DNA from: Acidobacteriota bacterium
GTDB lineage: Bacteria; Acidobacteriota; Blastocatellia; Pyrinomonadales; Pyrinomonadaceae
NCBI GenBank assembly: GCA_029777145.1
Contig: JAKOSS010000493.1
Location: forward strand, 1 to 6,268
Reading direction: 5' to 3'
Length of the DNA: 6,268 bases
Both the position numbers and the translations under genes were made by a program. The notes under the pieces were generated by a model, which saw nothing but the letters and a program-made list of their open reading frames with translations, was not told the origin of the DNA and did not search any database. Positions within the stretch are counted from its first letter, which is position 1. The number at the start of each line of letters is the position of its first letter. Shown here in pieces: positions 1-6,024 of the stretch.

Positions 1-1
1 G

Positions 2-370
2 AATCGGCCGGCGATGATCGGATTCGAACGACGAGCACTGATCGAGAATTCAAACATCCCGATGGAACGGATCGCCAAGTTCGCCACGATCGAGGTTGAC
101 GCTGACGGCAATCTCGTACACGTCGTCGAAAAACCCGAAACCGTCGAACCGGACGCGCTCGTTTCGATGAATGCGTGGCTTTTCGATCGCACGATCTTCG
201 AAGCCTGCCGGAGCATCGGTTTGTCGCCACGCGGTGAGTACGAACTCACGTCGGCGGTACAATTTGGGGTTGATCATTTGAACGCTCCGATCGCTTTCGT
301 GCGATCGAGCGAGGGAGTTCTTGATCTTTCGAGCCGCGCGGACATCGGGACCGTGAGCGGTAAGCAGTGA
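2..370 (+). CDS. Sugar nucleotidyltransferase, C-terminal part (5' end outside window)
   Basis: The frame is open from the window edge, so this is the last 122 residues of a longer protein. It resembles the C-terminal half of NTP-transferase (RmlA/GalU/GlgC-like) enzymes, which join a sugar-1-phosphate to an NTP to make an NDP-sugar plus pyrophosphate in the cytoplasm. Visible marks, numbered from the first codon in view, are VEKP at 42-45 (in this fold the Glu-Lys contacts the sugar phosphate), the SMNAWLFD strand at 55-62 and GEYELTSAV at 78-86. The catalytic N-terminal Gly-rich loop is not in the window. The last eight residues (from I115, base 344) are encoded by an intergenic repeat unit, so the native C-terminus seems to have been replaced or extended. 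The galactokinase-like gene downstream on the same strand suggests that the pair activates a sugar. Nucleotide and sugar specificity cannot be read from this fragment. Confidence 0.8.
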   Translation, partial: NRPAMIGFERRALIENSNIPMERIAKFATIEVDADGNLVHVVEKPETVEPDALVSMNAWLFDRTIFEACRSIGLSPRGEYELTSAVQFGVDHLNAPIAFVRSSEGVLDLSSRADIGTVSGKQ

Positions 371-524
371 GCTTTGGACAGTGGTCAGGTTGCTGCGAGT
401 GGGAGAGCGGGAGAATGGGGAGTGGGCGATCGGGACAGTGAGCAGTAAGCGGTGAGCAGTGAGCAGTAAGCAGTGGTCAGGTTGCTGCGAGTGGGAGAGC
501 GGGAGAATGGAGGAGTGGGCGATC
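344..524 (+). repeat. Imperfect tandem repeat, two units of about 85-92 bp
   Basis: Each unit starts with a gtgagc/agtaagc word run (344-372 and 429-457, 26 of 29 bases alike). It continues into a block beginning cagtggtcaggttgctgcga (379-431 and 471-524, identical apart from one inserted a). The second unit carries an extra gtgagca word, so the offset grows from 85 to 92 bases. The first unit begins inside the nucleotidyltransferase frame and supplies its stop codon. Read in the same frame, the second unit would give nearly the same tail and a stop at the equivalent place. No gene is evident here. Confidence 0.85.
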
Positions 525-526
525 AG

Positions 527-637
527 CTTTCCGCTATTCGTTATCAGTTTTCAGCTATTTCGGAGCAGTGGTCGGTGGCCAGAAGTCAACGGTGATCGCT
601 CTCCGCTATTCGTTATCAGTTTTCAGCTACTCCGGAG
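527..637 (+). repeat. Direct repeat pair, 39 bp, 72-bp offset
   Basis: The copies lie at 527-565 and 599-637 and share the core ccgctattcgttatcag followed by ttttcagct; 36 of 39 bases match. The 33 bases between them (566-598) hold another cagtggtc-type word, which links this pair to the family just upstream. No credible coding sequence occupies the 371-817 spacer; the short frames across it consist of repeat words. Confidence 0.8.
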
Positions 638-678
638 AAAGCCGACTAGCCGCGCATGGAGTTGGTGGCTTCGCTGAC

Positions 679-754
679 ACGGATTCTACGGATATGACGG
701 ATTGCCACTGATCTGAACAAATCCGTGCCTATCGGTGCCATCCGTCTCATCCGT
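679..754. repeat. Palindromic 9-bp word repeat (acggat / atccgt)
   Basis: The left arm is a 9-bp periodic series of acggat words (679-706). The right arm has the complementary words atccgt/atcggt at the same period (721-754). The whole forms a long imperfect inverted repeat with a loop of about 14 bases. It covers the GTG at 725, which is the farthest upstream start available to the galactokinase-like frame, and so argues against that start. Confidence 0.7.
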
Positions 755-817
755 TTTCCCGTGGACAAGTGTTGGAATAACCGATCGCAAATCGCAAACC
801 TAAACGTAATATCGAAA

Positions 818-1963
818 ATGCCCTTCGTTCCCGGTCGAATTGAAGTCCTCGGAAAACACACCGACTATTGCGGCGGCGAGAGCATCGTATGTCCGATCGA
901 CCGCGGATTCAGATTCGATTTCGAGCCCGGAAACGATCGACACATCCGACTAACCAATCTGGATCGCGCGGAAACAGTTGAATTCGATCTCAATAACATC
1001 GAGAAACGTGGCGGTTGGGGCGACTATGCGATCGAGGTCGCGGCTCGCCTGAGATCCAATTTCGGCGATCAGTTCCACCGCGGCGTGAACCTCGAATTCC
1101 GCAGTGATCTGCCGTCCGCCGCCGGACTTTCAAGTTCGAGTGCACTGATGATCATGATCTTCAACGCACTTGCCGACGCGAACGGGCTGCGGGAATCCGA
1201 GATCTTCCAGAACAACATCGTCGACGAACTCGACTTGGCGGAGTATCTCGGCTGCGTGGAGAACGGACAGTCGTTTCGCGGACTCAAAGGCTCGGCAGGA
1301 GTCGGAACGTTCGGCGGAAGCCAGGATCACGCGGCTATTGTCGCAGGTCAAAACGGATCATTGACGCGCTTCGCGTTCGGTCCTTTGCGGAAGATCTGCG
1401 AACTCGCATTTCCGGATCAATATTCCTTCGTGATCGCATCGAGCGGCGTCGTCGCCGAAAAGACCGGGGCCGCTCGCGAGAAATACAATCGGGCGTCGAA
1501 GCTGGCGTCGACGATTGCCGACGCTTTTGGTGAGGGCAGGACACTTGCGCAGTTGATCGGCGAGATCGGGATCGATGAACTCGAGCGATTGATCCGCGGT
1601 CGCGAGTTTTCGTATCCCACCGGCGATTTGCTCAATCGTGTCCGGCAGTTTTACGAGGAAAGTTTCGAGATCATACCCGCGGCTTCGAATGTGATCGAAG
1701 AAGGGCGTATCGAATCAATCGGGGAACTCGTTGACCGCTCGCAGAAGAACGCTGAAACGCTTCTCGGAAACCAAGTCGAAGAGACGATCTTTCTGCAGCG
1801 ATCCGCACGCGACCTCGGTGCGATCGCAGCGTCCGCCTTCGGCGCCGGCTTTGGCGGAAGCGTGTACGCGATCGTTGGAAAGGACGACCGCGATCGGTTC
1901 ATCCACGCGTGGGGCGATTCGTACCGCGCCCGGTTTCCGGGCCTAAAATCGGAGTTTTTCTAA
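818..1963 (+). CDS. Galactokinase-like GHMP kinase
   Basis: This 381-residue protein belongs to the GHMP superfamily, closest to galactokinase, which makes galactose-1-phosphate from galactose and ATP in the cytoplasm. Motif 1 is PGRIEVLGKHTDYCGG at 5-20, the ATP-binding motif 2 is LPSAAGLSSSSAL at 98-110, the probable catalytic base is D170 in GGSQDH (GG-MDQ in classical GalK), a KYN tyrosine is at 223, and motif 3 is the AFGAGFGG region at 340-347. Two positions differ from classical GalK: the sugar-contacting Glu of GEHTDY is Lys13, and MDQ is QDH, so galactose may not be the natural substrate. The ATG at 818 is preferred because the in-frame GTGs at 725 and 761 would translate repeat or spacer sequence, but no clear Shine-Dalgarno precedes it. 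The protein lacks the roughly 20-25 residue N-terminal lead of E. coli GalK. The kinase product could feed the nucleotidyltransferase encoded upstream. Confidence 0.85.
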   Translation: MPFVPGRIEVLGKHTDYCGGESIVCPIDRGFRFDFEPGNDRHIRLTNLDRAETVEFDLNNIEKRGGWGDYAIEVAARLRSNFGDQFHRGVNLEFRSDLPSAAGLSSSSALMIMIFNALADANGLRESEIFQNNIVDELDLAEYLGCVENGQSFRGLKGSAGVGTFGGSQDHAAIVAGQNGSLTRFAFGPLRKICELAFPDQYSFVIASSGVVAEKTGAAREKYNRASKLASTIADAFGEGRTLAQLIGEIGIDELERLIRGREFSYPTGDLLNRVRQFYEESFEIIPAASNVIEEGRIESIGELVDRSQKNAETLLGNQVEETIFLQRSARDLGAIAASAFGAGFGGSVYAIVGKDDRDRFIHAWGDSYRARFPGLKSEFF

Positions 1964-2013
1964 CGCCACCGCCGGGATTCCATTGCCAACAAGGAATACG
2001 CAACCTTATTCTT

Positions 2014-2041
2014 AGCGAACTCGTACGTTCGCTTTCGTTGT
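2014..2041 (+). terminator. Weak terminator-like hairpin after the kinase gene
   Basis: A perfect 7-bp stem, agcgaac (2014-2020) with gttcgct (2027-2033), encloses a 6-base loop and is followed by the T-rich stretch ttcgttgt. It lies 50 bases after the kinase stop. The stem is short and the T-run is interrupted, so this is only a candidate. Confidence 0.3.
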
Positions 2042-2149
2042 ATGTTCGTTCAGACGTCCGGCTCACCGGAAATAGTCGGGCGGACGAAGTGGTTCTTCTC
2101 CGGTTCTGCAATCACTCGTCTTGGGCCGTTTCGCTATTGCAGGAAGGAC

Positions 2150-2812
2150 ATGTTGCTTGAAGCTGCTTTTTTGTCGAACATATCTGGGATGAATTCACCA
2201 TCTACAACACCCAAAAACCTACTGCGCAGGACCTTCAGAATGTATCTCTTCGTCGGCGTCCCTGCATTGCTCATAGGAGTATTTCTCCTCGGCGTGATGG
2301 GGCTCTTGAGCCTCGTGAGCGTGAACGGATTCATTATTCTTGGACTCGGAGTCGTTGTTACCATCAGCGGTCTGCTCGGGATTCTGCTCGTGTTGGTCTT
2401 TGTCGCCGGTCGTCATCAGGTTGACGAAGTGGATGGGCTACTGTCAGGCAAGACGCTGATCGCGCATTGGAGTTACCAGATTGACGAAAACAATCAACCG
2501 AACGCAGGATACGTTTACATCGGCGCGAAAGGGATTTACAAAGACGGGATCTACCACTACTTTGTCGGACGGTCCCGACGTCTGATCGCGGTCACATTCG
2601 AAGCAGGAATTCCGGCGAGTTTGCGATTCGTCTATGAGGTCTTCAGCCGGCCCAACAGTCGCTCGTCGGCCTGGTCGTCGCAACGGAACCACCTTAACGT
2701 GCCGATTCCGCCGGACAAGGAAGCCGAGGCGCGTCGCGTCGCCGAAGAGTTTTCCCGTAAAATTGCGGGTTCGGAAAACGTGCCCGACTCGGTCACGGGT
2801 TTGTCGACTTGA
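2150..2812 (+). CDS. Uncharacterised membrane protein with two helices and a soluble C-terminal domain
   Basis: I do not recognise a named family for this 220-residue protein. A short basic N-terminus (RR at 26-27, R30) precedes two strongly hydrophobic segments at about 31-55 and 60-87, separated by a tight turn. The Arg/Lys-rich flank of helix 1 suggests that the N-terminus and the C-terminal domain are both cytoplasmic. Residues 90-200 look beta-rich. They contain an AHWSY element (105-109), YVYIGAKGIYKDGIYHYF (121-138) and a PIPP turn (185-188), then a charged helix EAEARRVAEEF (191-201). This arrangement resembles uncharacterised bacterial proteins with an HW-Y element and a PH-like beta fold, which is inference from memory. 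The ATG at 2150 is chosen for aggaagg just upstream; the ATG at 2189, giving an MNSPSTTPKN start, is a serious alternative. The same-strand ATG at 2042 would translate spacer-like sequence. Confidence 0.7.
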   Translation: MLLEAAFLSNISGMNSPSTTPKNLLRRTFRMYLFVGVPALLIGVFLLGVMGLLSLVSVNGFIILGLGVVVTISGLLGILLVLVFVAGRHQVDEVDGLLSGKTLIAHWSYQIDENNQPNAGYVYIGAKGIYKDGIYHYFVGRSRRLIAVTFEAGIPASLRFVYEVFSRPNSRSSAWSSQRNHLNVPIPPDKEAEARRVAEEFSRKIAGSENVPDSVTGLST

Positions 2813-2892
2813 ACTTACGACGATTCTGGGCGATTATCACCGTGCCGCGACCCTGATAGCCACCTCCGGGCTGTAATCGAATAATCGACAAA

Positions 2893-2934
2893 CGACGTGC
2901 GAGAACTCCATTTGCAGATTCGCAGCGCACGTCG
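2893..2934. promoter_or_regulatory. Perfect 9-bp inverted repeat in the glpF leader
   Basis: The arms cgacgtgcg (2893-2901) and cgcacgtcg (2926-2934) are exact reverse complements separated by 24 bases, about 108 bases before the glpF start. A second pair, atttgc (2910-2915) and gcaaat (2935-2940), interleaves with it. As DNA the larger pair could be an operator with half-sites about three helical turns apart. As RNA it could form a leader hairpin. No matching regulator gene is visible and no convincing -35/-10 pair was found in 2813-3041, so its role is open. Confidence 0.35.
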
Positions 2935-3028
2935 GCAAATCGATTTGGTAAAGACAATTGGCGTCTCTTGATCAGCGAATTGCGCGAACGAACATCGGGG
3001 AAGTTTCATAGTTTTTCAGAATTCAATT

Positions 3029-3033
3029 GAAGG
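3029..3033 (+). promoter_or_regulatory. Ribosome binding site that fixes the glpF start
   Basis: gaagg at 3029-3033 lies 8 bases before the ATG at 3042. It overlaps the in-frame TTG at 3027, so that TTG is unlikely to be the start. The palindrome ttcaattgaa (3022-3031) overlaps the site. Confidence 0.6.
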
Positions 3034-3041
3034 TATTTCAA

Positions 3042-3845
3042 ATGCAGCGAAGAACGTTAACCCATGAATTGCTTGCCGAGTTTTTCGGAACGTTTATCCT
3101 GATTCTCGGTGGCGACGGTGTCGTCGCAAACGCCGGGCTTGCGCCCAGACTAGCCTCGAACGGTTACGATTGGAACTCGATCGTTTGGGGTTGGGGACTG
3201 TCGGTAATGATCGCCGTTTACGTCGCCGGCGGTGTCAGCGGCGCCCATTTGAACCCTGCGGTCACCCTTGGTCTCGCCGCAAAACGCGGATTTCCGTGGA
3301 AAAAGGTCGCGCCGTACATGTCGGCGCAAATTGTCGGAGCCTTTGTCGGGGCATTGGCCGTATATCTGGTCTATCGCGACGGTTTGATCGCGGCCGGCTT
3401 GCCGAACGTCTGGTCGACCGGACCGGGATCGGCGTTCGGTCAGGCTTATTGGGGCGCAGCCGGATCCGCGAGCGGTGCAGGATACTCAATGCTCACGACG
3501 TTCGTCGCCGAGGTCGTGGGGACAATGATGCTCATGTGGGGAATTCTGGGCTGGGGCGATTCGGCAAATAACAACGGTCATCTCGGCGCGTTGGTCGTCG
3601 GGTTGGTCGTTGTTATGATCGGACTGACGCTCGGCGGTCCGAGCGGCTACGCGATCAATCCGGCACGTGATCTGGGCCCGCGGGTCGCCGGATTCTTTGT
3701 CGGGACGAAGGACCTGTTCGGCGGTTCCTACTGGTTGCTCGTTCCGATCATCGGGCCGCTCATCGGATCCGTTCTTTCGGTGATCCTTTACGATTTTTTC
3801 ATCACGCGCGGGCTGAAAGCCGAGCCGGCCGAAACTCAGAGCTAG
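3042..3845 (+). CDS. glpF: Glycerol uptake facilitator, aquaglyceroporin (MIP family)
   Basis: This 267-residue inner-membrane channel lets glycerol, and probably other small polyols, cross passively. Both pore motifs of the MIP fold are present: NPA at 71-73 within SGAHLNPAVTL, and NPARD at 206-210 within GYAINPARDLGP. The Asp after the second NPA motif marks the aquaglyceroporin branch rather than water-only aquaporins. By alignment to E. coli GlpF, the selectivity filter is Trp49, Gly194, Tyr203 and Arg209; Tyr replaces the usual Phe200, a mild change. Six membrane helices plus two half-helices fit the hydrophobic pattern, and the length is close to the 281 residues of E. coli GlpF. The extracellular region between helices 3 and 4 (about 115-147) is Gly/Ala/Ser-rich. 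The gene is followed after 9 bases by glpK, so entry and phosphorylation of glycerol are made together. Confidence 0.95.
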   Translation: MQRRTLTHELLAEFFGTFILILGGDGVVANAGLAPRLASNGYDWNSIVWGWGLSVMIAVYVAGGVSGAHLNPAVTLGLAAKRGFPWKKVAPYMSAQIVGAFVGALAVYLVYRDGLIAAGLPNVWSTGPGSAFGQAYWGAAGSASGAGYSMLTTFVAEVVGTMMLMWGILGWGDSANNNGHLGALVVGLVVVMIGLTLGGPSGYAINPARDLGPRVAGFFVGTKDLFGGSYWLLVPIIGPLIGSVLSVILYDFFITRGLKAEPAETQS

Positions 3846-3848
3846 GAG
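3844..3848 (+). promoter_or_regulatory. glpK ribosome binding site overlapping the glpF stop
   Basis: aggag at 3844-3848 shares two bases with the TAG stop of glpF (3843-3845) and lies 6 bases before the glpK ATG. A ribosome finishing glpF covers this site, which suggests translational coupling within a glpFK transcript. Confidence 0.75.
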
Positions 3849-3854
3849 ACTACA

Positions 3855-5351
3855 ATGCCAAAATTTGCAGCCGCGATCGACCAGGGAACGACCAGTACGC
3901 GGTTCATGATCTTCGATCATTCGGGAAACGTCGTCGCGATCGACCAGATGGAACACGAGCAGATCTTCCCGAAACCGGGCTGGGTCGAACACGATCCCTT
4001 GGAAATATGGGCGCGGACTCAAGGAGTCATTGCCGGCGCTTTGACGAAGGGAAACATCGATCCGGCGGAAATCGCTTCGGTCGGCATCACCAATCAGCGT
4101 GAAACGACGGTTATTTGGGAGAAAGCGACCGGTCTGCCGATCTGCAACGCGATCGTATGGCAGGATACGCGGACTGACAAGATCTGCAACGATCTTGCGG
4201 CCGACGGAGGTCAGGATCGCTTTCGTGCGAAGACGGGACTTCCGCTCGCGACCTATTTTTCCGGACCTAAGATCACGTGGATCCTCGACAACGTCGAAGG
4301 CGCCCGCGCACGCGCGGAAAACGGCGAACTTCTGTTCGGAAACATCGATACGTGGGTGATCTGGAATTTGACCGGCGGGACGAACGGAGGTGCCCACGTC
4401 ACGGACGTCTCAAATGCGTCGCGGACGATGCTGATGAACCTCGAAACGCTCGATTGGGACGATGACATCCTTGGCATCATGAATGTCCCGAGAGCGATGC
4501 TGCCCGCGATCAAAGCTTCCAGCGAGGTGTACGGCAAGGCGGTCGGAACGCTGGCGGGAATCCCTGTCGCCGGCGACCTGGGAGATCAACAGGCCGCGCT
4601 ATTTGGACAGGCTTGCTATGACGTCGGAGAAGCGAAGAATACCTACGGCACGGGCTGTTTCATGCTGCTCAATACCGGAACCAAAGCGGTTCAGTCGGAA
4701 AACGGACTGCTGACGACCGTCGCATATAAGATCGGCAACGAGCCGGCGGTTTACGCTCTCGAAGGTTCGATCGCGATCGCCGGAGCGCTCGTTCAGTGGC
4801 TTCGCGACAACCTCGGGTTGATCGGTCATTCGTCCGAAGTCGAAGCGCTGGCGATGTCCGTCGAAGATAATGGCGGGATTTATTTCGTCCCGGCGTTTTC
4901 GGGTCTCTTTGCACCTTATTGGAAGAGCGACGCCCGCGGTGCGATCGTCGGGATGACGCGGTACGTCACGAAAGGACATTTCGCCCGAGCGACGCTCGAA
5001 GCGACGGCGTTTCAAACACGCGAAGTGCTCGACGCGATGAACAAGGATTCGGGCGTCGAACTGACGGCGCTCAAGGTGGACGGCGGAATGGTTTTCAATG
5101 AATTGCTGATGCAGTTTCAGTCGGACATTCTCGGCGTTCCCGTGATCCGCCCGACCGTTTCGGAAACGACGGCGCTTGGCGCCGCATACGCTGCCGGATT
5201 GGCGGTCGGCTTCTGGAAATCGTACGACGAGCTCCGCGCGAACTGGGGCAAGGACAAGGAATGGGATCCGATGATGGATCCGGAACATCGCGAAGCGCAG
5301 TACCGCAACTGGAAGAAGGCGGTCACGCGGACATTCGATTGGACTCATTAA
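3855..5351 (+). CDS. glpK: Glycerol kinase (FGGY family)
   Basis: This 498-residue cytoplasmic enzyme phosphorylates glycerol with ATP to sn-glycerol-3-phosphate, trapping what GlpF admits; E. coli GlpK has 502. The N-terminal phosphate loop is DQGTTSTR (9-16). Glycerol contacts are R82-E83 in NQRET, Y134 and D244-Q245 in [19 protein letters not shown] (262-270) and the second FGGY signature region around [18 protein letters not shown] (409-426) are intact. Compared with E. coli, the segment between VYG (226-228) and DQQ (244-246) is three residues shorter and lacks the Gly-Gly-Thr-Arg loop that binds fructose-1,6-bisphosphate. The C-terminal stretch matching the EIIA-Glc docking site is unlike E. 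coli ([13 protein letters not shown], 471-483), and the HPr-phosphorylated His of Firmicutes is absent. Classical PTS and FBP control is therefore probably missing. The stop codon overlaps the first unit of a 9-bp repeat array, but the C-terminus is normal. Confidence 0.98.
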   Translation: MPKFAAAIDQGTTSTRFMIFDHSGNVVAIDQMEHEQIFPKPGWVEHDPLEIWARTQGVIAGALTKGNIDPAEIASVGITNQRETTVIWEKATGLPICNAIVWQDTRTDKICNDLAADGGQDRFRAKTGLPLATYFSGPKITWILDNVEGARARAENGELLFGNIDTWVIWNLTGGTNGGAHVTDVSNASRTMLMNLETLDWDDDILGIMNVPRAMLPAIKASSEVYGKAVGTLAGIPVAGDLGDQQAALFGQACYDVGEAKNTYGTGCFMLLNTGTKAVQSENGLLTTVAYKIGNEPAVYALEGSIAIAGALVQWLRDNLGLIGHSSEVEALAMSVEDNGGIYFVPAFSGLFAPYWKSDARGAIVGMTRYVTKGHFARATLEATAFQTREVLDAMNKDSGVELTALKVDGGMVFNELLMQFQSDILGVPVIRPTVSETTALGAAYAAGLAVGFWKSYDELRANWGKDKEWDPMMDPEHREAQYRNWKKAVTRTFDWTH

Positions 5352-5385
5352 GTTCGGGAAGTTTAGGAATTTGGGGAAGTTTGGG
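5350..5385 (+). repeat. 9-bp iteron array, four units, starting in the glpK stop
   Basis: The units are aagttcggg, aagtttagg, aatttgggg and aagtttggg, in exact 9-base register from 5350. The first two bases are the last two of the glpK TAA. The same 9-mer recurs at 5483-5509, in the 18-bp arrays, and inverted at 6014-6067. Confidence 0.85.
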
Positions 5386-5855
5386 AAGAGCCTGTCAGTA
5401 CCGCCTGCGTGAGCGGGGCGGGAATCGAAGTTCAAAGTCCAGAGTAAACGTCTACCCGCGCCATGCACGTTTACTTCGTGTGAAAGTTTTGAAAGTTGCG
5501 AAAGTTTGGAAAGCGAGTAATCCCGAATGTATGATTACTTCGCGGCGAAACTTCGTGCCCTATGTGTCTATGTGGTTAAGTAAGTTTTGAAAGTTTAGGA
5601 AGTTTTGAAAGTTTAGGAAGTTTGGGAAGAGCCTGTCAGTACCGCCTGCGTGAGCGGGCGGGAATCGAAGTTCAAAGTCCAGAGTAAACGTCTACCCGCG
5701 CCGTGCACGTTTACTTCGTGTGAAAGTTTTGAAAGTTGCGAAAGTTTGGAAAGCGAGTAATCCCGAATGTATGATTACTTCGCGGCGAAACTTCGTGCCC
5801 TATGTGTCTATGTGGTCAAGTAAGTTCTGAAAGCTTAGGAAGTTTTGAAAGTTGG
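5375..5855 (+). repeat. 240-bp tandem duplication carrying hairpin modules
   Basis: Copies lie at 5375-5615 and 5616-5855. They differ by four transitions (5463/5703, 5577/5817, 5587/5827, 5594/5834), one extra g at about 5413-5417 in copy 1, and a two-base change at the end, so the duplication is recent or homogenised. In order each copy holds: (a) gaagagcctgtcagta plus a GC-rich hairpin with a GTGA loop (5401-5421 and 5642-5661); (b) a small cacg/cgtg hairpin around tttactt (5467-5480; copy 2 240 bases on); (c) three 9-bp units (5483-5509); (d) a stem gcgagtaatc/gattacttcgc with one bulged base (5513-5543 and 5753-5783); (e) cgtg/tatgtg word sequence; (f) 18-bp units. The frame that crosses copy 1 is not a convincing gene. 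Confidence 0.9.
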
Positions 5856-5893
5856 GGAAGTTTTGAAAGTTTAGGAAGTTTTGAAAGTTTAGG
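5822..5893 (+). repeat. 18-bp tandem repeat, four units (two more at 5582-5617)
   Basis: The unit aagttttgaaagtttagg is a dimer of two 9-mers. Units lie at 5822-5839, 5840-5857, 5858-5875 and 5876-5893, the last two identical. Copy 1 of the 240-bp duplication has only two units, at 5582-5599 and 5600-5617, before the next module begins. Unit number therefore differs between the copies, as expected for slippage. Confidence 0.88.
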
Positions 5894-5904
5894 AAGCGAT
5901 GCAG

Positions 5905-6024
5905 AACGCGCACGAAGTAAGCGTGCCCGGCGCGAGTAGACTTATTGCCCTTCAACTTTTTATTTCTTGCTTCGACGACCGCCCGCTCACGCAGGCGGTA
6001 CTGACAGGCTCTTCCTAAACTTCC
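5905..6024 (-). repeat. Diverged inverted copy of the hairpin module
   Basis: Read on the minus strand, 6024-5979 matches 5616-5661 at 45 of 46 bases, including the GTGA-loop hairpin (5979-5998 on the plus strand). Further along, 5940-5909 matches 5451-5482 at 27 of 32 bases and carries the same cacg/cgtg hairpin. The 38 bases between these blocks (5941-5978) are unlike the 29-base spacer of the direct copies. Two conserved blocks in the same order, with a free spacer, point to a modular element rather than a simple fold-back of the neighbouring copies. Confidence 0.85.

Noticed and set aside
459..677. Plus-strand 72-codon frame in the first repeat region
   Set aside because: It is made entirely of repeat words and its internal duplication follows the DNA repeats; there is no ribosome site.
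1983..2012. Possible promoter ttgcca, 18 bases, tattct before the two-helix protein gene
   Set aside because: The match is weak and the spacing is long. Such pairs are frequent by chance, so it is not listed as a feature.
2945..3012. Possible sigma-70 promoters for glpFK (ttggta, ttgatc or ttgcgc boxes)
   Set aside because: None has a good -10 box at 16-18 bases.
3486..4397. Long minus-strand open frame (303 codons) opposite glpF and glpK
   Set aside because: It is antisense to two well-conserved genes and is very rich in Arg and Asp with no recognisable motif. The codon bias of the sense genes explains it.
4599..5468. Long minus-strand open frame (289 codons) opposite glpK and running into the repeat island
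   Set aside because: It has the same shadow-frame composition, and its beginning lies in repeat DNA.
5261..5590. Plus-strand 109-codon frame spanning the glpK end and module copy 1
   Set aside because: It overlaps glpK out of frame and then reads repeat DNA; the equivalent frame is not maintained through copy 2 because of the one-base indel.
5375..5855. CRISPR array
   Set aside because: The repeats are contiguous or of 9/18/240-base period with identical intervening sequence; there are no unique spacers and no cas genes.
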